Position numbers and translations under genes: made by a program
Assembly (NCBI RefSeq): GCF_963082655.1
Contig: NC_081553.1
Coordinates: forward strand, 40,439,054-40,503,053
From: Stomoxys calcitrans
Taxonomy: Eukaryota > Arthropoda > Insecta > Diptera > Muscidae
Length of the DNA: 64,000 bases
Direction: 5' to 3'
Shown: piece after piece, positions 1 to 10,336 of the stretch
Layout of the letters: every line of letters starts with the position of its first letter
Position numbering within the stretch: position 1 is the first letter of the stretch
The notes under the pieces: generated by a model
Databases searched by the model: none
What the model was told of the DNA's origin: nothing
What the model saw: only the letters and a program-made list of their open reading frames with translations

Positions 1-762
1 CTCCATGTTTTTGACTAAACGGAACGGAACCGTGTTGTGTGTGAACACAACAGCAAACACCTTGAAGGCATTAGACGCAGCAAATACAAGGAACAAAAAC
101 AAAACGCAGTAGTAAATGTGTAACCAACCATCCATACATCCCAGTTGGCATATTTTATGGCCATGTCTTAAAACACTTGCACCACCATCCAAACAACAAA
201 AGCTGACAGAGCTGCTAATGCAAAAAATCAGACAGTCAGGCAAGCAGTCAGTCCGACCCAGGGGGGGTGTATAAGGCGGTTACAACTTTAAGCCAGAACA
301 TCATCGTTATTGTCGTTGGCCGTCCATAAGTCAGTGTCTCTGGAACGTGTGCTGTTTACATAAAAACTATGGCCATAACATAAAAAGAACTAACCCAACA
401 CATTACGTCAGTTCCAGCCATAACTAGGAGACATCTCCGTTTAAGCTCTTCTCCTCTCCTCTCCACTCCCTCTCATCTTTGCCATCCTCGGCCATACTGG
501 TATGGCATGCTATGCATTTATCTAACCATCCGTTCCATTGGACAACTTCGACGACATTAAGGCACCGCATGTCTGTCGCCTATGAGGAACAAAAGCCTGA
601 AAAAACAAAAACAACAACGACGACAACTTTTTTCAGTCATACTTTACTACCTACAGCTTTATGGCTGCAAGAAAAAAGCTATCCGTTTGTTGTTTGCATT
701 TGCGGATTAGGAAAACCCGAATGAGCGGTTTAAAGGCAAAAAGGGACGCAAAACAAATATTT
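1..762. other. Non-coding, no recognisable gene
   Basis: The sequence is AT-rich with A-rich runs and a CT-rich stretch near 448-478. The only open frame, at 479-724, is low complexity (Thr and Lys runs) with no recognisable domain. I see no splice-framed exon, RNA gene or transposon end here. Confidence 0.6.
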
Positions 763-783
763 CCCCCCCCCCCCCCCCCCCCC
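763..783. repeat. Poly(C) homopolymer, 21 C
   Basis: Twenty-one consecutive C residues lie in an otherwise AT-rich region. Homopolymers of this length are prone to replication slippage and sequencing error, so the true length is uncertain. Confidence 0.9.
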
Positions 784-1044
784 AAAAAGGGCCATTGAGG
801 CACTAGGGGATTCTAAGTTGGTTAAGGGAAAATTTGCTAAAAAACTATTAAAAAAATCTTTAAAAATCAAATTTCTACAAAATTAGGCCAATATTTTGTT
901 AAAAACCTAACACCGGTATTCACAAAACTTAAAGAAGCTTTAAAATGGGCTTATTTAACAGATTTTCTTTATAGAACTGCCAAATTAACCTGTTTCAACG
1001 CTTCATTAAGTTATGAGAGTTTGGCCATAATCAATCAAATCTGG
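784..1044. other. AT-rich spacer
   Basis: This is AT-rich spacer before the first repeat element, with no gene or repeat structure that I recognise. Confidence 0.5.
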
Positions 1045-1624
1045 TATTGATTGAGGTTTCAGTCAAGTCAATCCCTGGTATCGGTTTATATGGGGCCTAT
1101 ATCTGCTTGTAGATCGATGCTTATCATACTTGTGACAGACATTGAAAGTCAGAACAGAAGTTTTTTGTTCAAGTTTCAGCCAAATCAAGTGAACATTGAG
1201 GCTTCTAGGGGTTCAATTACAAGTCATATTGGACGTCTTTGCACCAAATTTCACCCAAATTGAACAGAAATGGATGATTCGTGGGGCACAAGTTTGTAGA
1301 CCGATTCGAATCATACTTGGCAGGGATATTAAAAGTCATAACAGAAGCCTTTGCGCAAACTTTCCACCAAATTAGATAGAAATTGAGGCTTCCAGGGGAT
1401 CAAGAAGTCAAATCCGAGGATCGATTTACATGGGGGCTATATCCAAATCTGAACCGATATGGCCCATTAGCAATCCCTAGCAACCTACATCAATAACAAG
1501 TATCTGTGCAAAATTTGGAGCGGCTAGCTTTGCTCGTTCGTCCGCTATCGTGATTTCGACAGATGGAGGGATGGACGGACATGACTAGATCGACTGAGAA
1601 TGATGAGACGATCAAGAATATATA

Positions 1625-1924
1625 TTAGGACGGGTTGATTTGTATGGATAAAAAAATTAAAAATCGTATAGCAAAACCGTAATCTACCTTAAATTCTAAG
1701 AAAATTCTCCGAAGTGACCATGAATCTAAAATCAGACCCAAATCCGCGCCTCTCGACTTGAAAAAGACTTAAATTTCTAGCATTTATTTTTTTGGCAAAG
1801 GCGGGCATATACATTTTCAGTCAAGAGCCGCGGATTATGATTTTAGATACGTACAGGGGTTCTTCGAAGAAGTTTCTTAGAATTTTGCTATAGGATTTAA
1901 AAGAAAAAAATCGACCCGCCCTAA
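1625..1924. mobile_element. Palindromic foldback MITE
   Basis: The left end TTAGGACGGGTTGATTT pairs with the right end AAATCGACCCGCCCTAA. Pairing continues inward with gaps through 'TATAGCAAAA', 'TTCTAAGAAA' and 'ATCTAAAATCA', so most of the 300 bp can fold back on itself. It is flanked by TATA on both sides, consistent with a TA target. It has no coding capacity and sits inside the DINE-like element. Confidence 0.75.
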
Positions 1925-1928
1925 TATA

Positions 1929-2162
1929 TTGTGTTGCCCAAAAAGTAATTGCGGATTTTTCATATAGTCGGCGTTGACAAATTTTTTCACAGCTTGTGAC
2001 TCTGTAATTGCATTCTTTCTTCTGTCAGTTATCAGCTGTTACTTTTAGCTTGCTTTAGAAAAAAATGTAAACAAAGTATATTTGATTAAAGTTCATTCTA
2101 AGTTTTATTAAAAATGCCTTTAATTTTTTTTAAAAAAGCCGCAATAACTTTTTAGGCAACCA
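1929..2162 (+). mobile_element. mariner-type MITE, copy 1
   Basis: This is a non-coding element of about 235 bp with ends resembling TTGGGTTGCCC-AAAAAGTAATTGCGG, flanked by TA. It belongs to a family with at least six copies here (1.9, 7.6, 13.9, 17.8, 20.9 and 28.5 kb). This copy is diverged at both tips (TTGTGTTGCCC at the left). TIR sequence and TA target are typical of mariner-derived MITEs. Confidence 0.85.
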
Positions 2163-2246
2163 TACATACTTTATGGGGTTACAGATCAATATTTGGAGGT
2201 GTTACAAAGGAATGAATAGATTAGTATACCCTACATCCTATGGTGG

Positions 2247-2558
2247 AGGCCACCCTTGCGCAGAGGTTAGCATGTCCGCCTATGACGCTGAACGCCTGGG
2301 TTTGAATCCTGGCGAGACCACCAGAAAAAATTTTCAGCGGTGTTTTTCCCCTCCTAATGCTGGCAACATTTGTGAGATAATATGTCATGTAAAAATTTCT
2401 CTCCAAAGAGGTGTCGCACTGCGGCACACCGTTCGGACTCGGCTATAAAAAGGAGGCCCCTTATCATTGAGCTTAAACTTGAATCGGACTGCACTCATGG
2501 ATAGGTGAGAAGTATGCCCCTGTTCCTTAGTGGAATTTTCATGAACAAAATTTCCATT
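2247..2558 (+). mobile_element. tRNA-derived SINE, full length, with 15 bp TSD
   Basis: The head carries a pol III box A-like segment (GCGCAGAGGTTAGCATG) and a box B-like segment (GGTTTGAATCC). It is followed by a body containing 'CTCCAAAGAGGTGTCGCACT' and 'CTATAAAAAGGAGGCCCC' and a tail with 'CCTTAGTGGAATTTTCATG'. Perfect 15 bp direct repeats TACATCCTATGGTGG flank it at 2232-2246 and 2559-2573, defining a clean retrotransposition into the end of a DINE-like element. This is the best reference copy of the SINE in the window. Confidence 0.9.
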
Positions 2559-2573
2559 TACATCCTATGGTGG

Positions 2574-3340
2574 CTGTCTATATGAGGGTTATTTCCAAAT
2601 ATGGCCCGTTCTGAACCAAGTATGTTGAGAGGCTTATAACTCCCTATGCCAAATTTTAGCATAATCGGGTAATAAATGCCGGTTTTATGGAGCCAAGGCC
2701 ATCAATCGGTAGATCGGTCTTTATGCCAGCTATATGCAAATATGGACCGATCTAGGCTATACATCGCTGGAATGTCGAGCAGCCTTTCCACACTTACTGT
2801 GCTTAATTTTAGCGAGATCGTATTATAAATGGACGCATTATAGGGCCAGACGATAAAATTGGCAGAGGATTTTATGTGGGGGCTATATGCAAATATAAAC
2901 CGATCTAGACTATACTTAGCAAGGATGTCGAAAAGCTTAAAACAACTCCCTACGCCAAAACTTTAGCCTAATCGGGCAATAAATGTAGGTTTTATGGGGC
3001 CAAGGCTTTAAATCGGGAGATCGATTCATATTTGGCAAGTATGTCGAATGATTCAATGCAACTCTTGGTCCCGAGTTTCATTGATATCTCTTTTATGGGT
3101 TCCAACACCTTAAATCGGGAGATTGGTCTGTATGGGGGCTACATCAAGATGTCAGGTGGCAAACGGAGGGACATCGTTAGATTGTCTATAAATTTTACGA
3201 CGATAAATAATGTATATGCTTTACGGGGTCGCACAGTGGGCCAAATAGCGGTAAAAAATTATCTGAGCAGTAAAAAATTTTCCAGACATTTGTAGAGGAG
3301 AACATAGGCCCTTAGGGAAATGACGTTGTTGCTAGAACTG
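2574..3340 (+). repeat. Variant DINE-1-like tandem array (152 bp units)
   Basis: About five degenerate units carry 'ATCGGGAGATCGGTCT', 'TATGGGGGCTATATGCAAAT' and 'CCGATCTAGACTATACTTAG'. The GATCTAG motif recurs at 2749 and 2901, a spacing of 152 bp. This subfamily is distinct from the 'GAGGGCGCAATTC' type elsewhere. The reverse complement of the same subfamily appears near 51.7-52.0 kb. Confidence 0.65.
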
Positions 3341-3384
3341 GCAAACTATCGATAATCGCAACATTCGATATTTCTAATAATAAA

Positions 3385-3473
3385 TATCGATATTATCGAT
3401 ACTATCGATATTATCGATACTATCGATATTATCGATACTATCGATACTATCGATATTATCGATACTATCGATA
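3385..3473. repeat. TATCGATA 9 bp tandem array
   Basis: Ten copies of the palindrome TATCGATA occur at an exact 9 bp spacing from 3385 to 3473, with alternating ninth base (T or C) between them. Looser TATCGA motifs flank the array at about 3346 and 3640-3660. TATCGATA is the published DREF-binding DRE sequence of Drosophila and contains the BEAF-32 core CGATA; binding here is inference. Confidence 0.9.
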
Positions 3474-3682
3474 ATTTCCCATCACCTTTTATTCAACGAA
3501 AAAAAGTCAGTACATCAATTTATATAGAAGCCACAAAATTTTAGCCCAATCAGATTAAAATTAAGCCATCTATAGGCGTAAGTGTGGCATCGTTAATTTT
3601 TGTTGCATTTTGCAAAGAATTTTACTTTTCCGATAGTATCGATAGGAAAAATATCAATCGATATTTACACAAAAAAAACAAA
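3474..3682. other. Non-coding spacer with DINE-like traces
   Basis: This short AT-rich stretch contains a weak 'TTTTAGCCCAATCAGA' block typical of the DINE-like repeat and a few more TATCGAT motifs. It has no gene. Confidence 0.4.
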
Positions 3683-5013
3683 TAAGAGCATGCTAAGTTC
3701 CGCCGCGCCGAATCTTATATAGCCGTCACCATGGATCGCATTTGTCGAGTTCTTTGTGCGGTATCTCTTTTTAGGAAAACAAAGAACAATGAATAAGAAC
3801 TGTTATGCTATAGGAGCTATATCAGGTTATATTCCGATACGGACCTTAACTGAAGTGAATGATGAACATTGTATAAGTGATTGTGTTTCGCCTTGTGTTA
3901 GCGCCTTCAAAAAGCAAAATCGGTAGATCGGTTTATATGGGAGCTGTATCAAGCCATAGATCAATTCAAATCATATTAGACACGAATGTTGTAGGTCATG
4001 AGAGAAGCCGTTGTACAAAATTTCTGCCAAATCGGATGAGAATTGCGCCCTCTAGAGGCTCAAGACGTCAAGATCCCAGATCGGTTTATATGGCAGCTAT
4101 ATGAGGTTAAGTACCGATATGCACCATACTTAGCACAGTTATTGGAAGTCATAACAAAACACCTCATGCAAAATTTCAGCCAAATCGGATGAGACTTGCG
4201 CCCTCTAGCGGCTCAAGAAATCAAGATCCAAGATCGGTTTATATGGCAGCTATACCAGATTATGAGCCGATTTGAATCGTACTTGGCAAAGTTGTTGAAA
4301 GTGATACTAAAACACTACGTGCTAAAATTTCAGTCAAATCGGACGAGAATTGCGCCCTCTAGAGGCTCAAGAAGTCAAGACCCAAGATCGCTTTATATGG
4401 CAGCTATATCTGGTTATGTACCGATTTACGCCATACTTAGCACAGTTATTGGAAGTCATAACAAAACATCTCATGCAAAATTTCAGCCAAATCGGATGAG
4501 ACTTGCGCCCTCTAGCGGCTCAAGAAATCAAGGTCCAAGATCGGTTTATATGGCAGCTATACCAGATTATGAACAGATTTGAATCGTACTTAGCACAGTT
4601 GTTTTAAGTGATACCAAAACACCACGTGCAAAATTACAGCCAAATCGGATAAGAATTGCGCCCTCTAAAAGCTGAAGATGTTAAGATGCCAGATCGGTTT
4701 ATATGGCAGCTATATCTGGTTACGTACCGATTGGACCATACTTACCGCAGTTGTTGGAAATGATACCAAAACACCTCATGCATAATTTCAGCCACATCGG
4801 ATAAGAATTGCGCCCTCTAGCGACTCAAGAAGTCAAGACCCAAGATCGGTTTATATGGCAGCTATATCAAAACATGGACCGATTTGGCCCATTTCCAATC
4901 CCAACCGACCTACACAAAAAAAGTATTTGTGCAAAATATCAAGCGCCTAGCTCTACACTTTCGAATGTTAGCCTGCTTTCGACAGACAGACGGACGGACG
5001 AATATCTTTTATA
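3683..5013 (+). mobile_element. DINE-1-like element with tandem internal units
   Basis: The proximal end is recognisable ('GCATGCTAAGTTCCG', a decayed hairpin, then 'CACCATGGATCGC'). It is followed by about seven internal units of 150-155 bp carrying 'TTGCGCCCTCTAGAGGCTCA', 'GATCGGTTTATATGGCAGCT' and 'CAAATCGGATGAGA', and then the 'GACAGACGGACGGACGA' segment. The distal terminus is missing. Open frames across the array are products of the unit length and are not genes. Confidence 0.75.
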
Positions 5014-5744
5014 ATAAAAGTATCACTATCGGTTCATAACCGGTTTCAAATCAAACTTAGCCTCAAATTTCCCCATCTCTATGTTAACTTGCAAAGTCTT
5101 AGGTTGCATTGCGTTTTGTTGGTGTTACTACTGACTCCCAAAACAGGAAACTTATTCTTAGTTCATTTCGGTTTTGCTTTTGCCTTGCCTTTGCTTTTGT
5201 TTCTGATTTTATTTTTTGTTTCGATTATTATTTTCTCACATTTCAATGCTTTGATTGTCAGACTTTTAATTTTTCGATTTTTTTCAACACACTGACCGCC
5301 TCATCACAATTAATTTGATTCAAGGCATAAGTGTATAAGGAAAGTGAATTTTAAAATTGGATACATTTTATTTTGTCTCTTAATTAGTCTCTGGCGATTC
5401 TTGCAAGTTTTGTCAATATTGTCCATCTCCGCCCAATATTTATGTTAAAATTTCTATTTAATACAAATTTTCATGAGAATATGATGCAAAATACAAATCT
5501 GCCCATGAACTTTGATGTCAATGCATACCGCCAAAGTGTACAGCATGGCATAGAAAAATTTACCAACCATCCACAGGTCCCAATTCTTTTTTTTGGGATC
5601 GGGCAGGTCCCTGACTCATGGCCCCTTAAATCTATACTAGATTCGTACCCACTTTGTACCAATTGGTCTTTATGCCCGTTTGATTTTGGGGGAGGGCATT
5701 CCCCCAAGGTAGTTGACCCCATATATAAATATGCAAATGAAAAT
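5014..5744. other. Non-coding, no gene
   Basis: The stretch is T-rich. The hydrophobic open frames at 5089-5318 read through low-complexity T-rich DNA. Two short frames at 5442-5897 merely run into the SINE. No exon or RNA gene is seen. Confidence 0.55.
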
Positions 5745-6006
5745 ATGCCCATGAACATTCCATTAAGGAACAGGGGCAAACTTCTCCGATTCAAGTTAAA
5801 GCTCAATGATAAGCGGCCTCCTTTTTATAGCCGAGTCCAAACGGCTTGCCGCAGTGCGACACCTCTTTGTGGAGAAGTTTTTACATGGATGCCATAACAA
5901 ATGGTACAGTTCCACCCAAATATCGCCAGCATTAGAAGGGGTTAACCACCGCTGCAAATTTTCATAATGTTCTCGCCAGGATTCGAACCCAGGCGTCCAG
6001 CGTCAC
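5745..6006 (-). mobile_element. tRNA-derived SINE, inverted, 5'-truncated
   Basis: On the minus strand this matches the 2.25 kb SINE from the box B region (GGATTCGAACCCAGGCG read on +) through 'AGGAGGC' to the tail 'TTCATGGGC'. The box A end is missing or replaced beyond 6006. The body has a few small indels. Confidence 0.8.
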
Positions 6007-6164
6007 ACAGTGGGATGGAAAAAAAAAATCGAAATAAGTCTGCCATTTTGGAACGGATAGAGATATTTTACATGGTTATCGATGAGTTGTTATCCAGTTT
6101 ATATGCAGAATTTCAGGGCTCTAGAAGTCCCAGGGGCCCATTGGTGGGCCTTCAAAGTTGATCA

Positions 6165-6395
6165 CCTCGGCACTACAAAATTTTGATCGGGCTGTCAAAA
6201 GCGCATTTATGGTCCAATTTTCAAACACTTTTTTTGATGGAAAGTGCTTAAAAAGCTCTACAAAAAACGGGCGTAAATGTGCGGGATATCTTTTATAGTG
6301 TCGAAGAAATTTGACAAACGAAAAAATGTTTACCATAAATGCGCTTTTGACAGCCCGAACAAAATTTTGTAGGGCCGAGGCCCAACTTTGGGCTA
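6165..6395. mobile_element. Foldback MITE with ~45 bp inverted repeats
   Basis: The left arm contains 'GGGCTGTCAAAAGCGCATTT', with 'ATGGT' following. The right arm contains the reverse complement 'AAATGCGCTTTTGACAGCCC' near 6336-6355, and both arms extend outward through an 'AAAATTTTG' block toward a CGGC/GCCG end. The centre is non-coding. It abuts the DINE-like element that follows. Confidence 0.7.
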
Positions 6396-7411
6396 TATCG
6401 GTCCAAGTTTTGATATAGCTGCCATATAAACCGATCCTGCATCTTGACTTCTTGAGCATCTAGAGGGCGCAATACTTATCCGATTTGGCTGAAATTTTGC
6501 ATGACATGTTTTATTATTACTTCCAACAACACAGCTGTGCCAAGTATGGTTCAAATCGGACCATAACCTGATATAGCTGCCATATAAACCAATCAGGGAT
6601 CTTGACTTCTTGCGCCTTCAAAGGGCGCAATTCTCATCCAATTTGGCTGAAACTTTGCATGAGGTGTTTTGTTATGACTTCCAAACACTGTGCTTAGTGT
6701 GGCGCAAATCGTTTCATAACCTTATATAGCTGTCATGTAAACCGATCAGGGTTCTTGACTTCTTAAGCGTCTAAAGGGCGCAATTCCTATCCAATTTAGC
6801 TGAAATTTAGCATGACGTGTTTCGTTATGACTTTCAACAACTGTGTCAAGTATGATCTAAATCGATTCATAACCTGATATAGCTGCCATATAAACCGATC
6901 TTGAATCATGAATTCTTGAGCCACTAGAGGGCGCAATTCTTATCCGATTTGGCTGAAATTTTGGATGTGGTGTTTTGTTATGACTTCTAATAACTGTGCC
7001 AAATATGGTTCAAATCGGTCCATAACCTGACATAGCTGCCGTTTAAACCGATCTGTGATATTGAATTCTTGAGCCTCCAGAGGGCGTAAATATTATCCGT
7101 TTTGGCTGAAATTTTGTACAACGTTTTCTCTTAAGACCTTTAACATACGTGTGAAATATGGTCCGAATCGGTCTATAGACTGATAATGCTCCCATATAAA
7201 CCGATTTCTCTATATTACTTCTTGAGATTCTAGAGGGCGCAATTCTATAAACCGATTTCTCTATATTACTTCTTGAGACCCTAGAGGGCGCAATTCTTAC
7301 TCGAATTGGATGAAATTTTACACAATGACTTCTACTATGGTCTCGATAAATGCGATCTATGGCGAAGGGTATATAAGATTCGGCTCGGCCGAACTTAGCA
7401 CGCTTTTACTT
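6396..7411 (-). mobile_element. DINE-1-like element, inverted
   Basis: Internal units read 'ATATAGCTGCCATATAAACC' and 'AGAGGGCGCAATTCTTATCC' on the + strand at about 150 bp spacing. The element ends with a degenerate hairpin (TTCGGCTCGGCCGAA) followed by CTTAGCACGCTTTTACTTG, the family's 3' terminus. A 45 bp segment (around 7207-7260) is locally duplicated. The opposite terminus is lost at the foldback element. Confidence 0.75.
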
Positions 7412-7624
7412 GTTTTCATAAATGATTTTTGAAAGCATAAAACATATTTTTTTTAAATTTTTGATTAATTTGGTTTTTTAAAAAATTTTTGCGCAAATTT
7501 TGATTTTTATTAAAATCTTGCCCATAATTTGGTTTTTATAGAAATATTTTCGAAATTATACTTTTATGGAATATTGCATCGTATATCGTTAAAATATGAT
7601 TTTTAAACAATTTTTGTAAAAATA
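7412..7624. other. AT-rich spacer
   Basis: AT-rich sequence with several 'AAATTTTTG'-like blocks; no feature recognised. Confidence 0.4.
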
Positions 7625-7862
7625 TTGGGTTGCCCAAAAAGTAATTGCGGATTTTTCATATAGTCGGCGTTGACAAATTTTTTCACAGCTTGTGACTCTG
7701 TAATTGCATTCTTTTTTCTGTCAGTTATCAGCTGTTACTTTTAGCTTGCTTTAGAAAAAAAACTGTAAAATAAGTATATTTGATTAAAGTTCATTCTAAG
7801 TTTTATTAAAAATGCATTTACTTTCTTTTAAAAAATCCGCAATTACTTTTTGGGCAACCTAA
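7625..7862 (+). mobile_element. mariner-type MITE, copy 2 (near consensus)
   Basis: The element starts TTGGGTTGCCCAAAAAG and ends CTTTTTGGGCAACCTAA, with TA on both sides. It is non-coding and 238 bp long. Its internal sequence matches copies 3 and 4 closely, including 'ATATAGTCGGCGTTGACAA'. Confidence 0.9.
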
Positions 7863-9005
7863 TATTAGCAATGCATAATATTTGTTTACAATGTTGTATA
7901 TTTTATTTTATATTTCTCATTGACCATTTTTAGGGTCCCATTGTTACCCCAAGAATATTCAAAAGTTTTTAATTCCATTGACTTTTGTTAAGATACATTG
8001 TATAGCAAGTAAAGCTTCACAACAAAAAACTTAGTTTTAAAGTTTTTGCCTACTTTTGTTGTGATTTGCCTTTTTCTTTATCATAAGTTTTGTTTTCTTT
8101 ACTACTCTTGCCCACATGCTTCGTAAATGGTTTTTATTGTTTCTTCAATGCTTTTTTTTTGCTTTTTATAGATGAGTATTTTATTCGTAGGCTGCATAAG
8201 TGCAAGTGCATTTTCACACATGGTGCAGAGCTTTATGGCTTATTATGACATTATAAATTGTACTTGGTGGCGCCTCTCACCACCTATTTCCTGCTCACTA
8301 CATTTCTAGCCTCTCTTTCTCTCTCTCCCACTCTTTCTTTCGCCCCCCAAGAGAAGCATTAAATATCATACCATTGAATATGGTGTTGCCATTGTTAGGC
8401 TTTAGTATTTTTGTTGTTGTTTCGTTTTTTCTTTTGGCAAAAATGCATTTTGACAGCTATTAAATCGTTTGTTTATCTGCCTCGCTACACTTGAAATGAA
8501 TTGCATTCTATGGTATCATGGCATCATCATCAGCTTTAGCCTAAAACCTACCCTAACTAAACCAACATACATACATATATAAATTATACTATGAAGGTTA
8601 TTAGAATATATGCAGTTATCCATAAGTGGGATGATAGCAAAATGTTGCCATATTGTGGGGTAGTGGGTTGCTGTGTTTGCCTCATATGATATGCTTATAA
8701 GTATATTTATTTTAGTGTGTAGGAAGTTACATGACTTTGCCCTGTGAGCCATATTGCAAGAGTCTGTTTATGTTATTATTGTAAGTGATATCATTTAATA
8801 GGTCATTGTATTATGCAAAAGAAATGAATATAATATGGGCTAAATTATAATGTCAAAAAATATAAAAACTATGAAATGTAAACCATTTCATATGGACATA
8901 AATAAAATTGAATTAAAAAAGATTTCAACTGAATCGGCGGTATTGCTAGGTAGTGTGATTTGAAGTTCTTTCAGCCAAGACATGAACCAGAAACAGGTGA
9001 TATTG
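7863..9005. other. Non-coding, no gene
   Basis: AT-rich sequence with simple T runs, a CT-rich tract near 8310-8350 and a short ATACAT run near 8565. None of the open frames has domain-like composition. Nothing further can be supported. Confidence 0.55.
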
Positions 9006-9007
9006 TA

Positions 9008-9790
9008 ACAAGTAAAAACGTACTATATTCAGCCGGGCCGAAACCTTGAACACATCACGGTGGATTCTATTAAAAACTAACACAGATGAACTTAGTAAAA
9101 GGACGTGTGTATACTTTAATCAGCAAATTTCAGCCAAATCAGGCAAAAATTTAAGTTCTTGGGGCTGGAAAAAACTAATCGGAAAATCGTTTTATATGGA
9201 AGCTATATACGATAAGGGGCTATATATGGGAGTTGTACTCGTATCAAGTTATAAATACCGATTTGATACGTACTTGTCAAGTTTGTTGTAAGTTGTAGCA
9301 GAACGCTACGTGTAAAGTTTCAGCCAAAATTAATAACAATTGCAGCTTTAAGGATATCAAAAATCGGAGAACCATTTTGTATGGGAGCTTTATCCAAATC
9401 TGAACCGATTTGGCCCATTTGCGAATCTTGGAAATCCACCACTATTGATTCTAGATGTCAGCCTAATTTATGTTTCTAGCGACCGAATCGACTTCACTTT
9501 GGAGAAAACATCAACTAAAGTTTCTAGGGACCACAACAATCTAATCGTGAGAAGGTTCTATATGAGATCTATATTAAGCTATTAACTGATTTGGACATAA
9601 CTTAGCAAATCGGACAACAATTTTGGCTTCCAGGGCTCAAGATCTCAAATCAGATTGGTGTATGTGGGAGCTATATCAGGTTATAAACCTATTTGATCCG
9701 TACTTGCCAAAGTTATTCGAAGTCATAACATAAAACCAGGTGCGAAACTTCAACCAAATTGTATAATACTTGTGACTTTGTCGAAAGACG
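9008..9790 (+). mobile_element. DINE-1-like element, degenerate
   Basis: It begins with ACAAGTAAAAACGTACTAT and a decayed hairpin (CAGCCGGGCCG). Three or four diverged units follow with 'AGCTATATCAGGTTATAAAC'-type and 'AAATTTCAGCCAAATCAGG' blocks. The distal end is not recognisable. Confidence 0.6.
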
Positions 9791-10333
9791 AAAAGAAAAA
9801 AAATGTTGGTGGTCTAGGCAGTAATTTTTTTCCAATCAAATTTTAATGGAAGTAGGAACTTTTTTAGACCCAACAGCACTGTTGTGACTGGAAGTATGGA
9901 AGTCTATGTAACAGCTATTACCAGAGATATTGTAGGTCCAAACGGCTCTATCAGGAATAGTGGCAGTGGCTTCTTATCCAAAAGCGGTTCAGGCAATGTG
10001 TAATCCACACTGTATGTAACATCAGGGATGACGAAGATAAAGCTTGATGTAATGAGGTTAATATGTATATAGGAGCTGGTGGGTATGCGTTTTTAACTTG
10101 TTGCCATTTAAATAAATAAAAAAATTTTGTTACACAAAAAAATGTGGTCTCTTGAATTGGTAACACTTTGTATCTGCTACCCTGTAAATGGTTCTTGTTG
10201 TTGTAGCAGTGTGTTGTTCACTGAGGCGGCAGCCCTTGGTGATGAAGGACACCATCGGGTCAATCCGGTACGTACAAACGGCTGTCATGGGATTGTCGAG
10301 AACTCCAAATTTTTACTCCCACTTAATTATTAG
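9791..10333. other. Non-coding; dispersed-repeat tail at about 10186-10320
   Basis: The segment contains 'GTTCTTGTTGTTGTAGCAGT' followed by 'GAGGCGGCAGCCCTTGGTGA' and 'CATCGGGTCAATCCGGTACG'. It looks like the tail of a dispersed retroelement, which I cannot name. The rest is AT-rich with no gene. Confidence 0.45.
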
Positions 10334-10336
10334 AAA

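Larger units (their letters stand above)
1045..2246 (+). mobile_element. DINE-1-like (Helentron-type) element, interrupted
   Basis: The segment has the family hallmarks: 'ATCGGTTTATATGG' blocks, 'TTTCAGCCAAATC' blocks, a 'GACGGACATGACTAGATCGA' segment, and the distal end 'GGTGTTACAAAGGAATGAATAGATTAGTATACCC' (interrupted motif at 2197-2231) followed by 'CCTATGGTGGAGG'. The element is split at about 1624 and resumes at 2163. The gap is filled by two MITEs listed separately. The left end is missing. The family encodes no protein and is mobilised in trans by Helentrons if the assignment is right. That assignment rests on the resemblance of the 'ATAGCTGCCATATAAACCGAT' block (split in places) to Drosophila DINE-1. 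Confidence 0.7.

Noticed and set aside
2247..2330. Possible tRNA gene
   Set aside because: The box A/B spacing is tRNA-like, but the sequence cannot form a full cloverleaf and continues into a repeated SINE body with a target duplication.
5089..5318. Two overlapping hydrophobic open frames
   Set aside because: They read T-rich low-complexity DNA, which always yields Phe/Leu-rich frames.
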